A stretch of 64,000 bases of DNA from Nitrobacter vulgaris. Its GTDB lineage: Bacteria > Pseudomonadota > Alphaproteobacteria > Rhizobiales > Xanthobacteraceae. Location: positions 128,580-192,579 of the forward strand of contig NZ_JAVDPZ010000005.1 in assembly GCF_031453995.1 (NCBI RefSeq). Direction: 5' to 3'. Positions 44,881-54,157 of this stretch are shown in pieces (position 1 is the first letter of the stretch; each line of letters begins with the position of its first letter). The notes below the pieces were generated by a model, which was not told where the DNA came from, did no database searches, and saw nothing but the letters and a program-made list of their open reading frames with translations. Position numbers and translations under genes: made by a program.

Positions 44881-45262
44881 GCGCGAGACAGCTTGCAGCT
44901 AATGAAGACATCAGTGAAAGGTCATGAGCAATCACGTGGGGGTAGGCGTCTCGCGTATCGCCCCATCACCGACGCGGGTGCAGTTTGGTGGATCATGTGA
45001 CCGTTTTCTGTAATCCGGTGAACTTGTCCTGCAAGACGTCGGAACGCGGCCGGGCCAATTGCGTCTTGAGGTCAGGTAACCGGTTATCCTCCCCGGCGAT
45101 GACCGGCTTCAAATCCGTGATTGCGCCCCTCAAAGACGTAGGGAGTCATAATTGCCAGCCGCCGTCAGCGCGCGTTCATTGCTTGATGATTCCACGATGG
45201 TGCGCAGCGTGATGATGACATGACCGTCGCTGTGATCGAGAAGCATCCGACGTAGCGTCTGA
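44881..45262 (-). other. Gap of 382 bp with traces of decayed coding sequence
   Basis: On the minus strand ITDLKPVIAGEDNRLPDLK is readable, preceded out of frame by another code-like stretch. The parent gene is not recognised. Confidence 0.3.
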
Positions 45263-45571
45263 TCAGCTTTGGTTCGCAACGGGCCGGGGGCTCATGACAC
45301 TGGGGCAGTCGTTATTCCGAGATCGGCGCAGATGCTTTCTATCTTGCTCATGCTGCTTGTCTCTCATCATGTGTGTTGCAATCAAGTGTAAGAGCGCGAC
45401 CGATGAATTGCAATGCAATGCGCTAGTGCACCGTCTTTCTTCGAAGATGATGACCTGGCTCGTGTCAGGTGGGGTGCTGTCTTTGCACTCGCACGGTATC
45501 CCTTCGGTACACGCGCGGCCGAACTCGTAGTCAAAAGCCTTGCCGGGATGGCTCTCGCACGCCCAGCCCAC
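45263..45571 (-). CDS. Small cysteine-rich protein
   Basis: The product contains WACESHPGKAF and CTEGIPCECKDSTPPD, like short Bradyrhizobium proteins with paired cysteines that may bind zinc. The start (GTG) is uncertain; an ATG overlapping the upstream DUF2934 stop is out of frame, so the N-terminus may also be shifted. Confidence 0.5.
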   Translation of the reverse strand: MGWACESHPGKAFDYEFGRACTEGIPCECKDSTPPDTSQVIIFEERRCTSALHCNSSVALLHLIATHMMRDKQHEQDRKHLRRSRNNDCPSVMSPRPVANQS

Positions 45572-45594
45572 GCCGCAGAATACGCGGCAGTTGT

Positions 45595-45744
45595 CTCATG
45601 CCGTCTCGCTCCTCTGCTTCTCTTCGGTCCGCAGTTCCTGCGAGGTCCGCTGTTCGAACTTTTTATCCTGCCTTTGGGGAAGCCCGCCTGCCGCCACAGC
45701 TCAAACGAGCGCTGCTGGACCTGCGCCGTGGTGGGATTCTTCAT
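45595..45744 (-). pseudogene. DUF2934-type gene with a one-base frameshift
   Basis: The frame MKNPTTAQVQQRSFELWRQ...FPKGR changes near 45675 and continues as DKKFEQRTSQELRTEEK to a TGA at 45595. The intact relative is at 17699-17890. The stop overlaps an ATG of the next gene. Confidence 0.55.
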
Positions 45745-45803
45745 GCTGGTTCTTTGATGGGAGTGATCTTGGAGGATGCGCGGCGCTGGGAATGCGGGCG
45801 CGC

Positions 45804-46004
45804 CTACTTCGTCGGTCGCAGTTCGGACGAGGTCGCCCACGCCTCGATGTCAGCCGCAGTCTCGGCCTGAGTGATCTTCTTCAGCAGCTCGAAGCGGTCC
45901 GCGCCGTGCGTGGCGGCGTCGGCCTCAGAGCGCGTATCCGCGATAAAGGCCGTAAGACGGTCCTGGAATGACGTGGTCTGCTTAAAACGACGCCGCGTAG
46001 GCAT
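45804..46004 (-). CDS. 66-residue hypothetical protein, family A
   Basis: The ending ELLKKITQAETAADIEAW matches the protein at 15937-16134. Function unknown. From 46005 to 46271 nothing was recognised. Confidence 0.6.
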   Translation of the reverse strand: MPTRRRFKQTTSFQDRLTAFIADTRSEADAATHGADRFELLKKITQAETAADIEAWATSSELRPTK

Positions 46005-46271
46005 GGCGCTATCCTTTCCGTGAGAGGAAGGCGTGAGCGCTAGCGGGCGTTCTCGTCACCGATAAAAGTCACGATCAGTGCGGTGATCAACCAACATCGC
46101 GTATTCGAACGGGGAGTTCTGCGCACTATTGGACACAGCGTGTTCACGAGCGCTTGAATGCCCTTTGCCTTTCGGCACATCCGGCACCAGGAGTTTTCAC
46201 ACAACGCGGCTCGACTCTGGCGGTCTGCCGTGGATCCCTAATGAGATGGTCCAACTCCGCAAAAAGACCGA

Positions 46272-46430
46272 ATGCCCACCTGCGGAAAGCCGATGCCCAG
46301 GGCATTGCCGCCGGGCGGGATAGGTAAGCGTATTCTCACGTGCGTCGACTGCGATCCGCTACGGGACGAGAAGATGAAGGGCTGGCCTGCTGGCGATTTG
46401 GGTCGCGATCCACCGAGCGCGCTTTCCTGA
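46272..46430 (+). CDS. 52-residue zinc-ribbon-like protein
   Basis: The frame reads MPTCGKPMPRALPPGG then ILTCVDCDPLRDEKMKGW. The cysteines and PPGG turn are typical of very small Rhizobiales zinc-finger proteins. No good ribosome site. The stretch 46431-46875 holds no supported gene. Confidence 0.5.
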   Translation: MPTCGKPMPRALPPGGIGKRILTCVDCDPLRDEKMKGWPAGDLGRDPPSALS

Positions 46431-46875
46431 AAGGGTCGTTTTGATCCGGAAATGCCATGACTGCGCTCCATTTCGGGTTCCAAAGCAACCTCCCGAGCCG
46501 TTGCCGTTCCTAAACGAGGAGCATACTTTGCCGCGAGCTGGTCCAACCGCTGGATCAATCTACTGTCTTGGCGGATGTCTGCCACGCATTGCGGGAAGGG
46601 GTCATGCCTGACTCTCCGTCCCCGATCAGGCGCCGCGGCACCCATCCGGCTGGCCTTTTTTGACTGGTTTGGGACAACTGTTTGTGACCGTTAATCTAGC
46701 AACTCAATCGGTGCCAACAGCATTGGTTCGTCGGATGGTTTTGCCGACCGTCCATCTCCTGGAGCCCGTCGGTGAAAGCCCCTTCGCCGGCGGGTTCTTT
46801 AGTTTTATGTGTGCGGCGCTGCCTTCCATTCGTCCAGACGGAAGCGCGAATGGCAACGATGTCGCATCCTCAATC

Positions 46876-47070
46876 CTAAGTGGTGTTCTTATTGATCGCG
46901 GACGTCGGACTTTGATTGCCGGGCTGCGTTGCGCTGACCGGATCTGACGCGGGAAACGTATCTTCCAGTCCTTTCTCCAGCCGCTCATGCATTTCCTTGT
47001 CGGCCTTTATGGCCTCCTTTGGATCCTCCGCGTTCACATCGCGACGTGTAGGGTCAAATTTCTCAGCCAT
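46876..47070 (-). CDS. 64-residue stress-type protein
   Basis: The ATG at 47070 follows GGGAG. The product has EAIKADKEMHERLEKGLEDT and FPASDPVSATQPG, a motif found in short Rhizobiales proteins. A perfect EcfG-type promoter 28 bp upstream strongly supports the start. Function unknown. Confidence 0.7.
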   Translation of the reverse strand: MAEKFDPTRRDVNAEDPKEAIKADKEMHERLEKGLEDTFPASDPVSATQPGNQSPTSAINKNTT

Positions 47071-47098
47071 TGTAAGCTCCCTTGTCATGAGCCGAGTA

Positions 47099-47123
47099 AA
47101 CGTCGCCCTGATCATGGCGTTCC
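47099..47123 (-). promoter_or_regulatory. EcfG-type promoter of the 64-residue gene
   Basis: Minus-strand GGAAC (47123-47119), 16 bases, CGTT (47102-47099): full consensus. Confidence 0.7.
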
Positions 47124-47168
47124 GCGCCCGCGATCGCGGGCGCGCTCCGTCGGACTCTTGCGCTGACG

Positions 47169-47417
47169 CTAAATGGCGGCTTCCTCGAGCCAGGAATCCT
47201 GCACCCACCTCGCGCACTCGCTGTCCGCTCGGTCGGCCAGCCCCTCGCCGGCGAGTTCGGGCTCGGCAGCGATCGGCATTTGGAACGTCGGATCGTCAGC
47301 GGAATTGCATGAACCATGCCCAGGTACTTCTTCCATTTGGCAGGCCAGCTTCCAGCTAATGACCTGATGGGTCACGAACATCAATGATGATGAAGCGCTG
47401 GAACACGGAAGCTTCAT
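47169..47417 (-). CDS. Hypothetical acidic protein
   Basis: The C-terminal half (PIAAEPELAGEGLADRADSE) looks code-like; the first 25 residues are doubtful, and an internal ATG may be the start. The region 47418-47900 shows only fragments, one (NFILVTNERGDELFKVPI on the plus strand) resembling the end of a DUF6894-type protein. Confidence 0.35.
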   Translation of the reverse strand: MKLPCSSASSSLMFVTHQVISWKLACQMEEVPGHGSCNSADDPTFQMPIAAEPELAGEGLADRADSECARWVQDSWLEEAAI

Positions 47418-47900
47418 CGCTCACCGCGTCGGAACGGAAAAACCAGACATGGTGCGCGAAGAGAACTTCATCTTAGTGACCAACGAGAGGGGCGACGAGC
47501 TGTTCAAAGTCCCTATCACATCCACTTTGAGCGCAGGAACCGAAGGAAGCTTGAGGTCTTCAAGAAGGCCGTGCAGTGTCACGTCTGAGTTTTTCTCAAG
47601 ACCGTTGACGAGCTCGAGGGATTCTGCCGGCTAGAGGCCGGTGAGAGCCGTAAAAACTGATGATCTTCCAACCTGGGGCTGCCCCGGACGTTAAAACTCG
47701 CGATCGAGTCCTTGTCGAACCGACCATCGAGCGAGACGAGTCCATCACTTCCCATCGTGCTGCCGTACGCATCCAGGTCCGTAGCGAAGCGCGTAGGGCA
47801 TCCTACAAGTCTCGCGGTGTAATCGTTGTCATGTGATCTATCTCTCATGCGCCGGTCGGCTGGAAACAAATTCAGTCCCGTCTATTATGGGAGTGAAGAT

Positions 47901-48177
47901 ATGACAAAAAGGATTGCATTAGCTGCTGCGCTAACCTTGGGTCTCGCTTTTGGAATCCCTCAGGTCTCATTCGCCCAAGGCGACAATGTAGACGGTGGAG
48001 CGCATCCCCGGAGCGGTGTGCCTTCTGCGGGTGAGCAGGGCGCAAATTCAGCATCGGGATCGGCTACCGGGCACAATAGGATGATGGCCCCAAGGGACGG
48101 CAAGCAGCCAGCAAGCACCTCGAAAGCATCCCAATACACCGAACAAGAAAATGAAAAATAACTCTTCGGACTATTAG
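47901..48177 (+). CDS. Small exported protein, paralogue of 20748, C-terminus frameshifted
   Basis: The ATG at 47901 follows GGGAGTGAAG. The signal peptide and core (GDNVDGGAHPRSG, GEQGANSASGSATGHNRMM) match the protein at 20748. After AST the frame differs by one base and stops at 48159-48161; the original ending KKMKNNSSD is readable in the next frame to TAG at 48175-48177. The protein is probably still exported. Confidence 0.65.
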
Positions 48178-48299
48178 GATCATTTACAGGTCCGCCCCAT
48201 TGCGGGACTTTGCAAGCTCCCCCGCCATCTGCTACGGCCGGTGGCGGGCGCGTGCTTCGGTTGTCATGCCCCGACCGGTGCTTGTAGTGACTATTCAGG

Positions 48300-48671
48300 T
48301 AAGTTTAAGGATGGGTCGCCGCACTATACGTTATCTATAGTTCAATACCTTCTGAGCGAATCGGTCGTGCAGAGTTCAAAGATCGATGGGCGAGAAAGAA
48401 GCCCGAAGGCGCTCGCCCACGGTACGCGACGATTGATGACTTCGACCTCGATCTCGGCCCGCGCAAGATCGTGGATGAGCTGCAGCAGGACTGGAGCCAC
48501 TATTTCGCGAAACTCGCCGACGCGATCCTGCAGCGCCTCGTTCCGCGCCTCTGTGGTCACTTTGAACCGTCTCCCGCTCCGGACGTTTAGGAAGACAAGA
48601 TCGAGGCACACTTTAAGAACGGTGTGCTAAACGTGGTGCTTCCTAAGAGTCATAAAGCTGAGTCACAGTGA
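48300..48671 (+). pseudogene. Gene remnants ending in an Hsp20 C-terminus
   Basis: From about 48596 the frame reads IEAHFKNGVLNVVLPKSHK and a TGA at 48671, the last strand and tail of the alpha-crystallin domain. Before it, an open stretch (FKDRWARKKPEGARPRY to 48590) has no start codon and no recognised family. The rest of the heat-shock gene is gone. From 48672 to 48994 nothing was seen. Confidence 0.55.
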
Positions 48672-48994
48672 AGCGCATCGGGTCAAGAGCTGAGGAACAG
48701 CGGGGCGGCGAGGTGACGCCAGCCCCTACAGTTTAACTGAGGAGTTGGCTTGCACTAATCGCCAGGCGGACGCTCGAATGCGGCTTGAGTATCCCCCCGG
48801 TATCAGTCCGAGGCGTATCCCAATCCATCGCCGATCGAGAGATTAGCGTTGAAATCGAATTTGCGCTTCTGGCTTCCCAACTTTAACCCGTAACGTCCAT
48901 TGTCTTGCCATAACCGTGGGCCGAGGAAAGTGTGCAGGCCGTGCTTGGTCCTTGATCGGTCCTACAACGCAATTGGAACGCGAGAACGAGAGCC

Positions 48995-50053
48995 GTGCGT
49001 AGGATTGAACACCAGAGTTTTCTGTTGCTGCTTGTCGCTGTCACCCTGGCGTTCGCCTGGGTTCTTCAGCCGTTCTATGGCGCTGTGCTCTGGGCGATCG
49101 TCATGGCGGTGATTTTTGCGCCAACTTATCGAAGGCTGCTCACATTGGTGCCCGACCGGCCAAGCCTTGCTGCCGCGGGTACCGTTCTGATCATTATCGC
49201 GATCGTCATCCTGCCGCTTGCGATGATCACGGCCTCCCTGGTTCAGGAAGCATCGATCGTGTTCGCGAAGTACCAGTCCGGCGAGTACAGTTTCGCCAAC
49301 TACTCTCAGCGGATACTCGAGGTACTGCCTGCCTGGGCAACGGGCCTAATCGAGCGGTTCAACCTGACGGATTTTTCTGCCCTGCGCGAGCGGTTCGCGG
49401 CTGGCCTGATGAAGGGGGGTCAAGTTCTCGCCCCGCAGGCGCTTAGCATCGGGGTGAACACGTTCGACTTCATGGTCGGTCTCGGCATCATGCTCTATCT
49501 TTTGTTCTTCCTATTGCGGGACGGCAGAGCACTAGCTGAACAGATCAAGAAGGCCATTCCACTCCATAGCGACCAAAAGGCGGCGCTCTTTACGAGATTC
49601 GCCGAGGTCGTTCGCGCCACCGTAAAAGGTGGGATTGTGGTCGCCATCGTCCAAGGTGCGCTTGGCGGCATTGCGTTCTGGTTCCTGGGATTCCACGCGG
49701 CACTGCTATGGGCCGTGGTGATGGCGTTTCTGTCGCTGATCCCTGCGGTCGGCGCCACATTGGTCTGGCTTCCGGTTGCGATCTACTTACTGGTGACCGG
49801 CGCCGTATGGCAGGGTATCGGACTAAGCCTGTACGGCGTGCTGGTGATCGGATTGGTGGACAATCTGCTCCGCCCATTTCTGGTCGGGAAGGGCACCAAA
49901 CTGCCTGACTATGTGGTGCTGATTTCCACGCTCGGCGGCATCGAAGTCTTCGGCCTGAACGGTTTCGTCATCGGTCCGCTGATCGCGGCAATGTTCATGG
50001 TGAGCTGGGAAATATTTTCGGCATCCCGAGGAGCGGTGCAGGACGGCGCATAG
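48995..50053 (+). CDS. AI-2E family transporter
   Basis: The 352-residue protein has about eight membrane segments and the family segments ALLWAVVMAFLSLIPAVGA and GLVDNLLRPFLVGKGTKLPD. It starts with GTG. The family includes the AI-2 exporter TqsA and sodium/proton antiporters, so the substrate is open. It stands alone; 50054-50350 holds no supported gene. Confidence 0.9.
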   Translation: MRRIEHQSFLLLLVAVTLAFAWVLQPFYGAVLWAIVMAVIFAPTYRRLLTLVPDRPSLAAAGTVLIIIAIVILPLAMITASLVQEASIVFAKYQSGEYSFANYSQRILEVLPAWATGLIERFNLTDFSALRERFAAGLMKGGQVLAPQALSIGVNTFDFMVGLGIMLYLLFFLLRDGRALAEQIKKAIPLHSDQKAALFTRFAEVVRATVKGGIVVAIVQGALGGIAFWFLGFHAALLWAVVMAFLSLIPAVGATLVWLPVAIYLLVTGAVWQGIGLSLYGVLVIGLVDNLLRPFLVGKGTKLPDYVVLISTLGGIEVFGLNGFVIGPLIAAMFMVSWEIFSASRGAVQDGA

Positions 50054-50350
50054 CGACGGCGCGGTGACGTATCTTGGCGCGTGCTCTCTCCGGACAAACA
50101 ATCCCTCCGCGCCACGTCGGCATCTGGTATCGCGATCAGTCTGCAACGATCGACCGAATTCTGCTATTCGCGAGGGCTCAATCCGCGCTCGAGTTTCAGG
50201 ATTTCGACGGAGGTGACGCCCTCTTCTGCTTCCCGCGGAAGAGGGATTCCAATTCCAGCGCGGCGATGGCAGGTGGGTTGTTATGCCGCTCATTTGATTA
50301 TCCCCTGAGCGTAGGTGACTGTCCCTAAGGACTCGAGCTGAGCCGTCGCG

Positions 50351-51091
50351 TCAGTCTATAAGCCAGCGCAGCGCGCGCCGGAGTTGCGTTGCTCCATCGC
50401 GGTCGAACCAACGTCCATGGGCGAAGATGACGCGCTCCGGCGCCCAGCCCACCAGCTTTCGGGCAGCAGCTGCGGCTATGTCTCTTTTTCTGTTGATTGC
50501 GAACCGAAGATGCACGGGAGCTTTCCCGTTGGGCGCTATGGCACCTGCCAAGCGCACCAGCGGCCGGACAAGAGGACTGATCTTCTCGGGCTCGAAATTC
50601 TGGATGAGATCGGTCAGCACGAGCGTGGATGTTGAGCGATGGAAAAAGGCCACCTCGTTGACGCCGAACCCACCGGGTACGACCGCCTGTTCGATATCAA
50701 GCGCCCAGGCTTCTGGGGCATAGGGTCCCAGATCGTGATCGAGAGCGACCCCGGACTTCTTCACCTGCGAACGTTGCCGCAGGCCAAGCGCCGCCCAGGT
50801 CACAACATCGGGATAGCGTGCCTGCCAATCTTTCAGAAAAGACCAGTGCGCTACGTTTGGCGCAACAAGATGTCGGATCGTGCCAATCCGGTGGAGCTCC
50901 GAGTCGAGCCCTTCGTCATAGCGCGTAGGTGAATGCAGCCAGAGGTCACCGCTCTTCAAGCGAACCACAGTCATCCGAACGGGAATGGCGAGTCCCATTG
51001 CGTGGAGTGGGCCGCTGTCAACGATCCAGATATCAGGTGCAACCGGCTTCAGGACGTCGAGCGGAGGGTAAACAGTTCTAGATTCTAACAT
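50351..51091 (-). CDS. DUF4336 domain protein (metallo-beta-lactamase-like)
   Basis: The 246-residue protein has LVAPNVAHWSFLKDWQARYP and ends IFAHGRWFDRDG, features of DUF4336, which keeps the overall shape of metallo-beta-lactamases but not the full HxHxDH motif. Function unknown. It reads toward the AI-2E gene. Confidence 0.85.
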   Translation of the reverse strand: MLESRTVYPPLDVLKPVAPDIWIVDSGPLHAMGLAIPVRMTVVRLKSGDLWLHSPTRYDEGLDSELHRIGTIRHLVAPNVAHWSFLKDWQARYPDVVTWAALGLRQRSQVKKSGVALDHDLGPYAPEAWALDIEQAVVPGGFGVNEVAFFHRSTSTLVLTDLIQNFEPEKISPLVRPLVRLAGAIAPNGKAPVHLRFAINRKRDIAAAAARKLVGWAPERVIFAHGRWFDRDGATQLRRALRWLID

Positions 51092-51478
51092 ATAAGCTCC
51101 GATTAGATAATGCCGGCCGATTCCTCGGCACCGGCAACTTCAATCAAACCGGCGTCGCGAGCATGCGTTCCTCCTGTCTGCTTGTCGTGTGAAGTCGTTG
51201 CTAATACCTACCAAGAACAGCCGAAATTTGCGCACTTGCGAATACCAAGAAGAGGCCAAGCAGGTTTGCGGGACCTGACATGGCATCCAGGCTTTTCAGC
51301 TTCGCTCCATCCAGCAACGTTTGCAGATCAAGCCCGATGGCAGCCTCGATTTCCGCAACTCCGTAGTTGCTTCATCGGCGTTCAGATTAGGCATAGCGGG
51401 CGCGAGGAAGTCAGGAGATTTGCGCATTCGGATTTCCAGGTCGTGATCTCTCGAAGCGCTCAATGCGTACGGTATTCC
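51092..51478. other. Gap of 387 bp before the IS66 element
   Basis: On the minus strand a frame without a start reads AEIEAAIGLDLQTLLDGAK and ends in a short membrane helix (LLGLFLVFASAQISAVLG) near 51208. It looks like the end of a decayed gene. Confidence 0.3.
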
Positions 51479-51505
51479 GTAAGCGTCTATTCCTGACACG
51501 TCATT

Positions 51506-53047
51506 TTAGTTGAGGATAGTTGCCGGGCGCCAGTTCCATGGCAAGAGCTGATCGAGCCGGCTCATGGGATGGCCGGCCGACATGCGTTCAAGGATGTCCT
51601 TGAGATAGGTGAAGGGCTCGACGTCATTTAGCTTTGCCGTAGTGATGAGGGAGCAGACTGTGGCCCAGCGCTGAGCCCCGCCATCTGATCCGGCGAACAG
51701 GTGGTTCTTTCGTCCGAGCGTGACCGGACGAATGGCGCGTTCGACGGTGTTGGTGTCGAGCTCGATGCGGCCGTCATTGAGGAAGCAGCAAAGAGCATCC
51801 CAGCGGCTCAGGGCATAGCGAGTGGCATCGGCGAGCCCGCCGCGCGGCGGGATTTGGGCGAGTTGCATTTCAAGCCATGCTTTCATCGCTGTGACCAGAG
51901 GCAACGACTTTGATCGACGCATGCTTTGCCGTGCGTCTGCGGTCTGGCCGCGGATGGCGGCCTCGATCACGTAAAGCTCGGCGATGCGTCGCAGCGCTTC
52001 GGTCGCGACAGGCGAGGCGGTCGCCTGCTGCACCTCGTAGAACTTCCGCCTGGCGTGAGCCCAACAAGCTGCGAGCTGGATGGTGCCGCCGTCGCGAAGC
52101 CGATCGAACCCGGGATAACCGTCGACCTGAACGATGCCGCTGAAGTTGGCCAGATGAGCAGCGGGACGCTCAGCCTTGCGATCCGGACTGTAGAGATAGA
52201 CCGCGGCTGGCGGATCCGGCCCGTTCCAAGGCCGGTCATCGCGGGCGTACACCCACAACCGGCCAGTTTTGGTGCGGCCGCGGCCGGGATCGAGTACCGG
52301 GATCGGCGTGTCGTCGGCGAACAGTTTCTGCGATGCAAAGATGTGTTCAGCGAGCTTGGATTGAAGGGGCTCCAGCCACCAGCAGGCGCCGCCGATCCAG
52401 TTCGCCAAGGTCGAGCGGTCCAACGTGACGCCCTGCCGGGCGAAGATCTGGCTCTGCCTGTAAAGCGGGAGGTGATCGCAGTATTTGGAGACCAGAACAT
52501 GGGCGAGCAGAGCCGGGGAGGCCAGCCCCTTGGCGATCGGCCGCTCTGGTGCTGGCGCTTGATGGATAGTCCCGCAGGCCCGACAGCCATAGCGCGTCCG
52601 GCAGATTCGGATGACCCGCAGCCGCGCCGGCACGTGGTCGAGCATCTCGCTCGTCGTTTCGCCGATCAAGTGTAGTATGCCGCCGCAACAGGGGCAGGTT
52701 TGATGCTCAACATCGAGCCTGACATCCTCGCGGGGCAAGTGCACCGGCAGGCTCGGGCGCTCGCTTTGGGTCCTCGGGGGACGGCTCTCGGCTGGCGGAG
52801 GCGGAAGGCTAGTTTCGACGCGCGCAAGATCGGCGTTGAGGTCTTCGAAGCCGAGTTGCAACTGCTCGTCATCGAGCCGCTCAGCCCGGCGGCCGTACTG
52901 GTTGCGCTGCAGCCTCTTGATGATGAGATTGAGCCGTTCGATCTCGGCCTTCGCCTCGCTGAGGCTGACGCGCTCGGCTACAAGCGAACGCACCAGCTTT
53001 TGCAGCGTCTCCACGTCGTCGGGCAGTGCGGCGAGATCGACGTTCAT
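51506..53047 (-). CDS. tnpC: IS66 transposase TnpC
   Basis: The 513-residue DDE transposase has an N-terminal coiled coil (LIKRLQRNQYGRRAERL), the zinc-finger CPCCGG, the central IS66 core with DDTPIPVLDPGRGRTKTGRLW and the C-terminal end. It looks intact. Confidence 0.95.
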   Translation of the reverse strand: MNVDLAALPDDVETLQKLVRSLVAERVSLSEAKAEIERLNLIIKRLQRNQYGRRAERLDDEQLQLGFEDLNADLARVETSLPPPPAESRPPRTQSERPSLPVHLPREDVRLDVEHQTCPCCGGILHLIGETTSEMLDHVPARLRVIRICRTRYGCRACGTIHQAPAPERPIAKGLASPALLAHVLVSKYCDHLPLYRQSQIFARQGVTLDRSTLANWIGGACWWLEPLQSKLAEHIFASQKLFADDTPIPVLDPGRGRTKTGRLWVYARDDRPWNGPDPPAAVYLYSPDRKAERPAAHLANFSGIVQVDGYPGFDRLRDGGTIQLAACWAHARRKFYEVQQATASPVATEALRRIAELYVIEAAIRGQTADARQSMRRSKSLPLVTAMKAWLEMQLAQIPPRGGLADATRYALSRWDALCCFLNDGRIELDTNTVERAIRPVTLGRKNHLFAGSDGGAQRWATVCSLITTAKLNDVEPFTYLKDILERMSAGHPMSRLDQLLPWNWRPATILN

Positions 53048-53118
53048 ACGAGAAGAATCTAACTGACTCGCACCGTTCTCGCCGCATTTCTTGCATCATC
53101 GAGTCAATCGGTCGCAGA

Positions 53119-53478
53119 TCATCCGGCAATTGCCGGACGCCAGCGTTGCTCGGGCGCGCGCCAATCGACACCTTCGATCAGCAGCGATAGCTGTGCCGAG
53201 GTCAACGACAGCGTTTCGCCAGGCGCAATGCTCGGCGGCCACAGAAAGACGCCGTGCTCGAGCCGTTTTGTGAACAGGCAGAAGCCGGTGCCATCCCAGT
53301 AGATGATCTTGATAAGGTTGGCCCTGGTGCGACCTCGGAAGACAAACAGATGTCCGGTAAATGGATCCTGGTGCAGGACGCCTTGCACCAGCATCGCGAG
53401 ACCGTCGATGCCTTTGCGCATATCGATGTAGCCCAGAGCCAGGTGCACCTTTACGTTTGGAGGAAGCAAGGCCGTCAT
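53119..53478 (-). CDS. tnpB: IS66 accessory protein TnpB
   Basis: The start at 53478 overlaps the tnpA stop (ATGA). The 119-residue product has the family sequence DMRKGIDGLAMLVQ and LFVFRGRTRANLIKIIYWDG. It is needed with TnpC for IS66 transposition. Confidence 0.95.
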   Translation of the reverse strand: MTALLPPNVKVHLALGYIDMRKGIDGLAMLVQGVLHQDPFTGHLFVFRGRTRANLIKIIYWDGTGFCLFTKRLEHGVFLWPPSIAPGETLSLTSAQLSLLIEGVDWRAPEQRWRPAIAG

Positions 53479-53996
53479 GGCATGGCCCTCTCGGCCGCAG
53501 GTGTCGCTCCGTCGGCGATCTGCACAGTGACGAAGCCGAGCTCTTTCGCTGCGGCAACGTCCTGCTTCCATCGGCGCAGAACGCGCGGAGCGATGCCGTA
53601 GCGGCGCGAGATCTCGCTGCCGCTCGCACCGGACCGTATCATCTCTTCAAGAATCCAACGCTTGTCGGCTTCGCTGAACCGTCGCCGATGCCCTTCACGT
53701 GGTCTTGGAACAATGGGCTCCGCTGCCGCCGAGGAGGGATAAGACCCCGGACTTACAAGGGGACTTAACGGCGGACTAAGGGGAGGACTTAAGGGGCGTC
53801 GTCGATACAACAGCTTCCGCTTGGGCGGCTGTGGCTCCACTTTAAACAACGATCGCCAGTTGCCAAACGCCTTGAGCGGAATGCCTTGCGCTTCACAATA
53901 TTGACGTTGATTCAAGTCGCTACGCGTCCATGCCTCGTGATGCGCCCGCCAAAAATCCTCGCCTTGACGTCTCCACCCTCGATGTTCGCTCGTCAT
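53475..53996 (-). CDS. tnpA: IS66 accessory protein TnpA
   Basis: The 173-residue protein has a helix-turn-helix (GASGSEISRRYGIAPRVLRRW) as in IS66 TnpA/IS3 OrfA-like proteins. A Pro/Leu/Ser tandem repeat (RPLSPPLSPPLSPLVSP) in the middle is unusual and probably flexible. Confidence 0.9.
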   Translation of the reverse strand: MTSEHRGWRRQGEDFWRAHHEAWTRSDLNQRQYCEAQGIPLKAFGNWRSLFKVEPQPPKRKLLYRRRPLSPPLSPPLSPLVSPGSYPSSAAAEPIVPRPREGHRRRFSEADKRWILEEMIRSGASGSEISRRYGIAPRVLRRWKQDVAAAKELGFVTVQIADGATPAAERAMP

Positions 53997-54157
53997 GCTG
54001 TTCTCTCCATCTTCAAATTGAAGACAGGAACAGATCGGAGTCGCTAACGATCGAACAAGGGTGCGAGAAATGGACGCTTACCATTCGCTCACTGCTTTAA
54101 GTTTTCCGTTCCCTGTTCTTCGAACCATTTTCCCTGATAAGCTTTGCAGGGAATTAC

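Larger units (their letters stand above)
51479..54081 (-). mobile_element. Complete IS66-family insertion sequence
   Basis: The element is bounded by inverted repeats that start GTAAGCGTC at both ends (51479 inward and 54081 inward) and match at most of the first 21 positions. It carries tnpA, tnpB and tnpC in the standard order. IS66 usually makes an 8-bp target duplication, but the flanks GGTATTCC and CATTCGCT differ. Confidence 0.85.

Noticed and set aside
48975..49000. GGAAC just before the AI-2E gene
   Set aside because: No GTT/ATT at the right distance.
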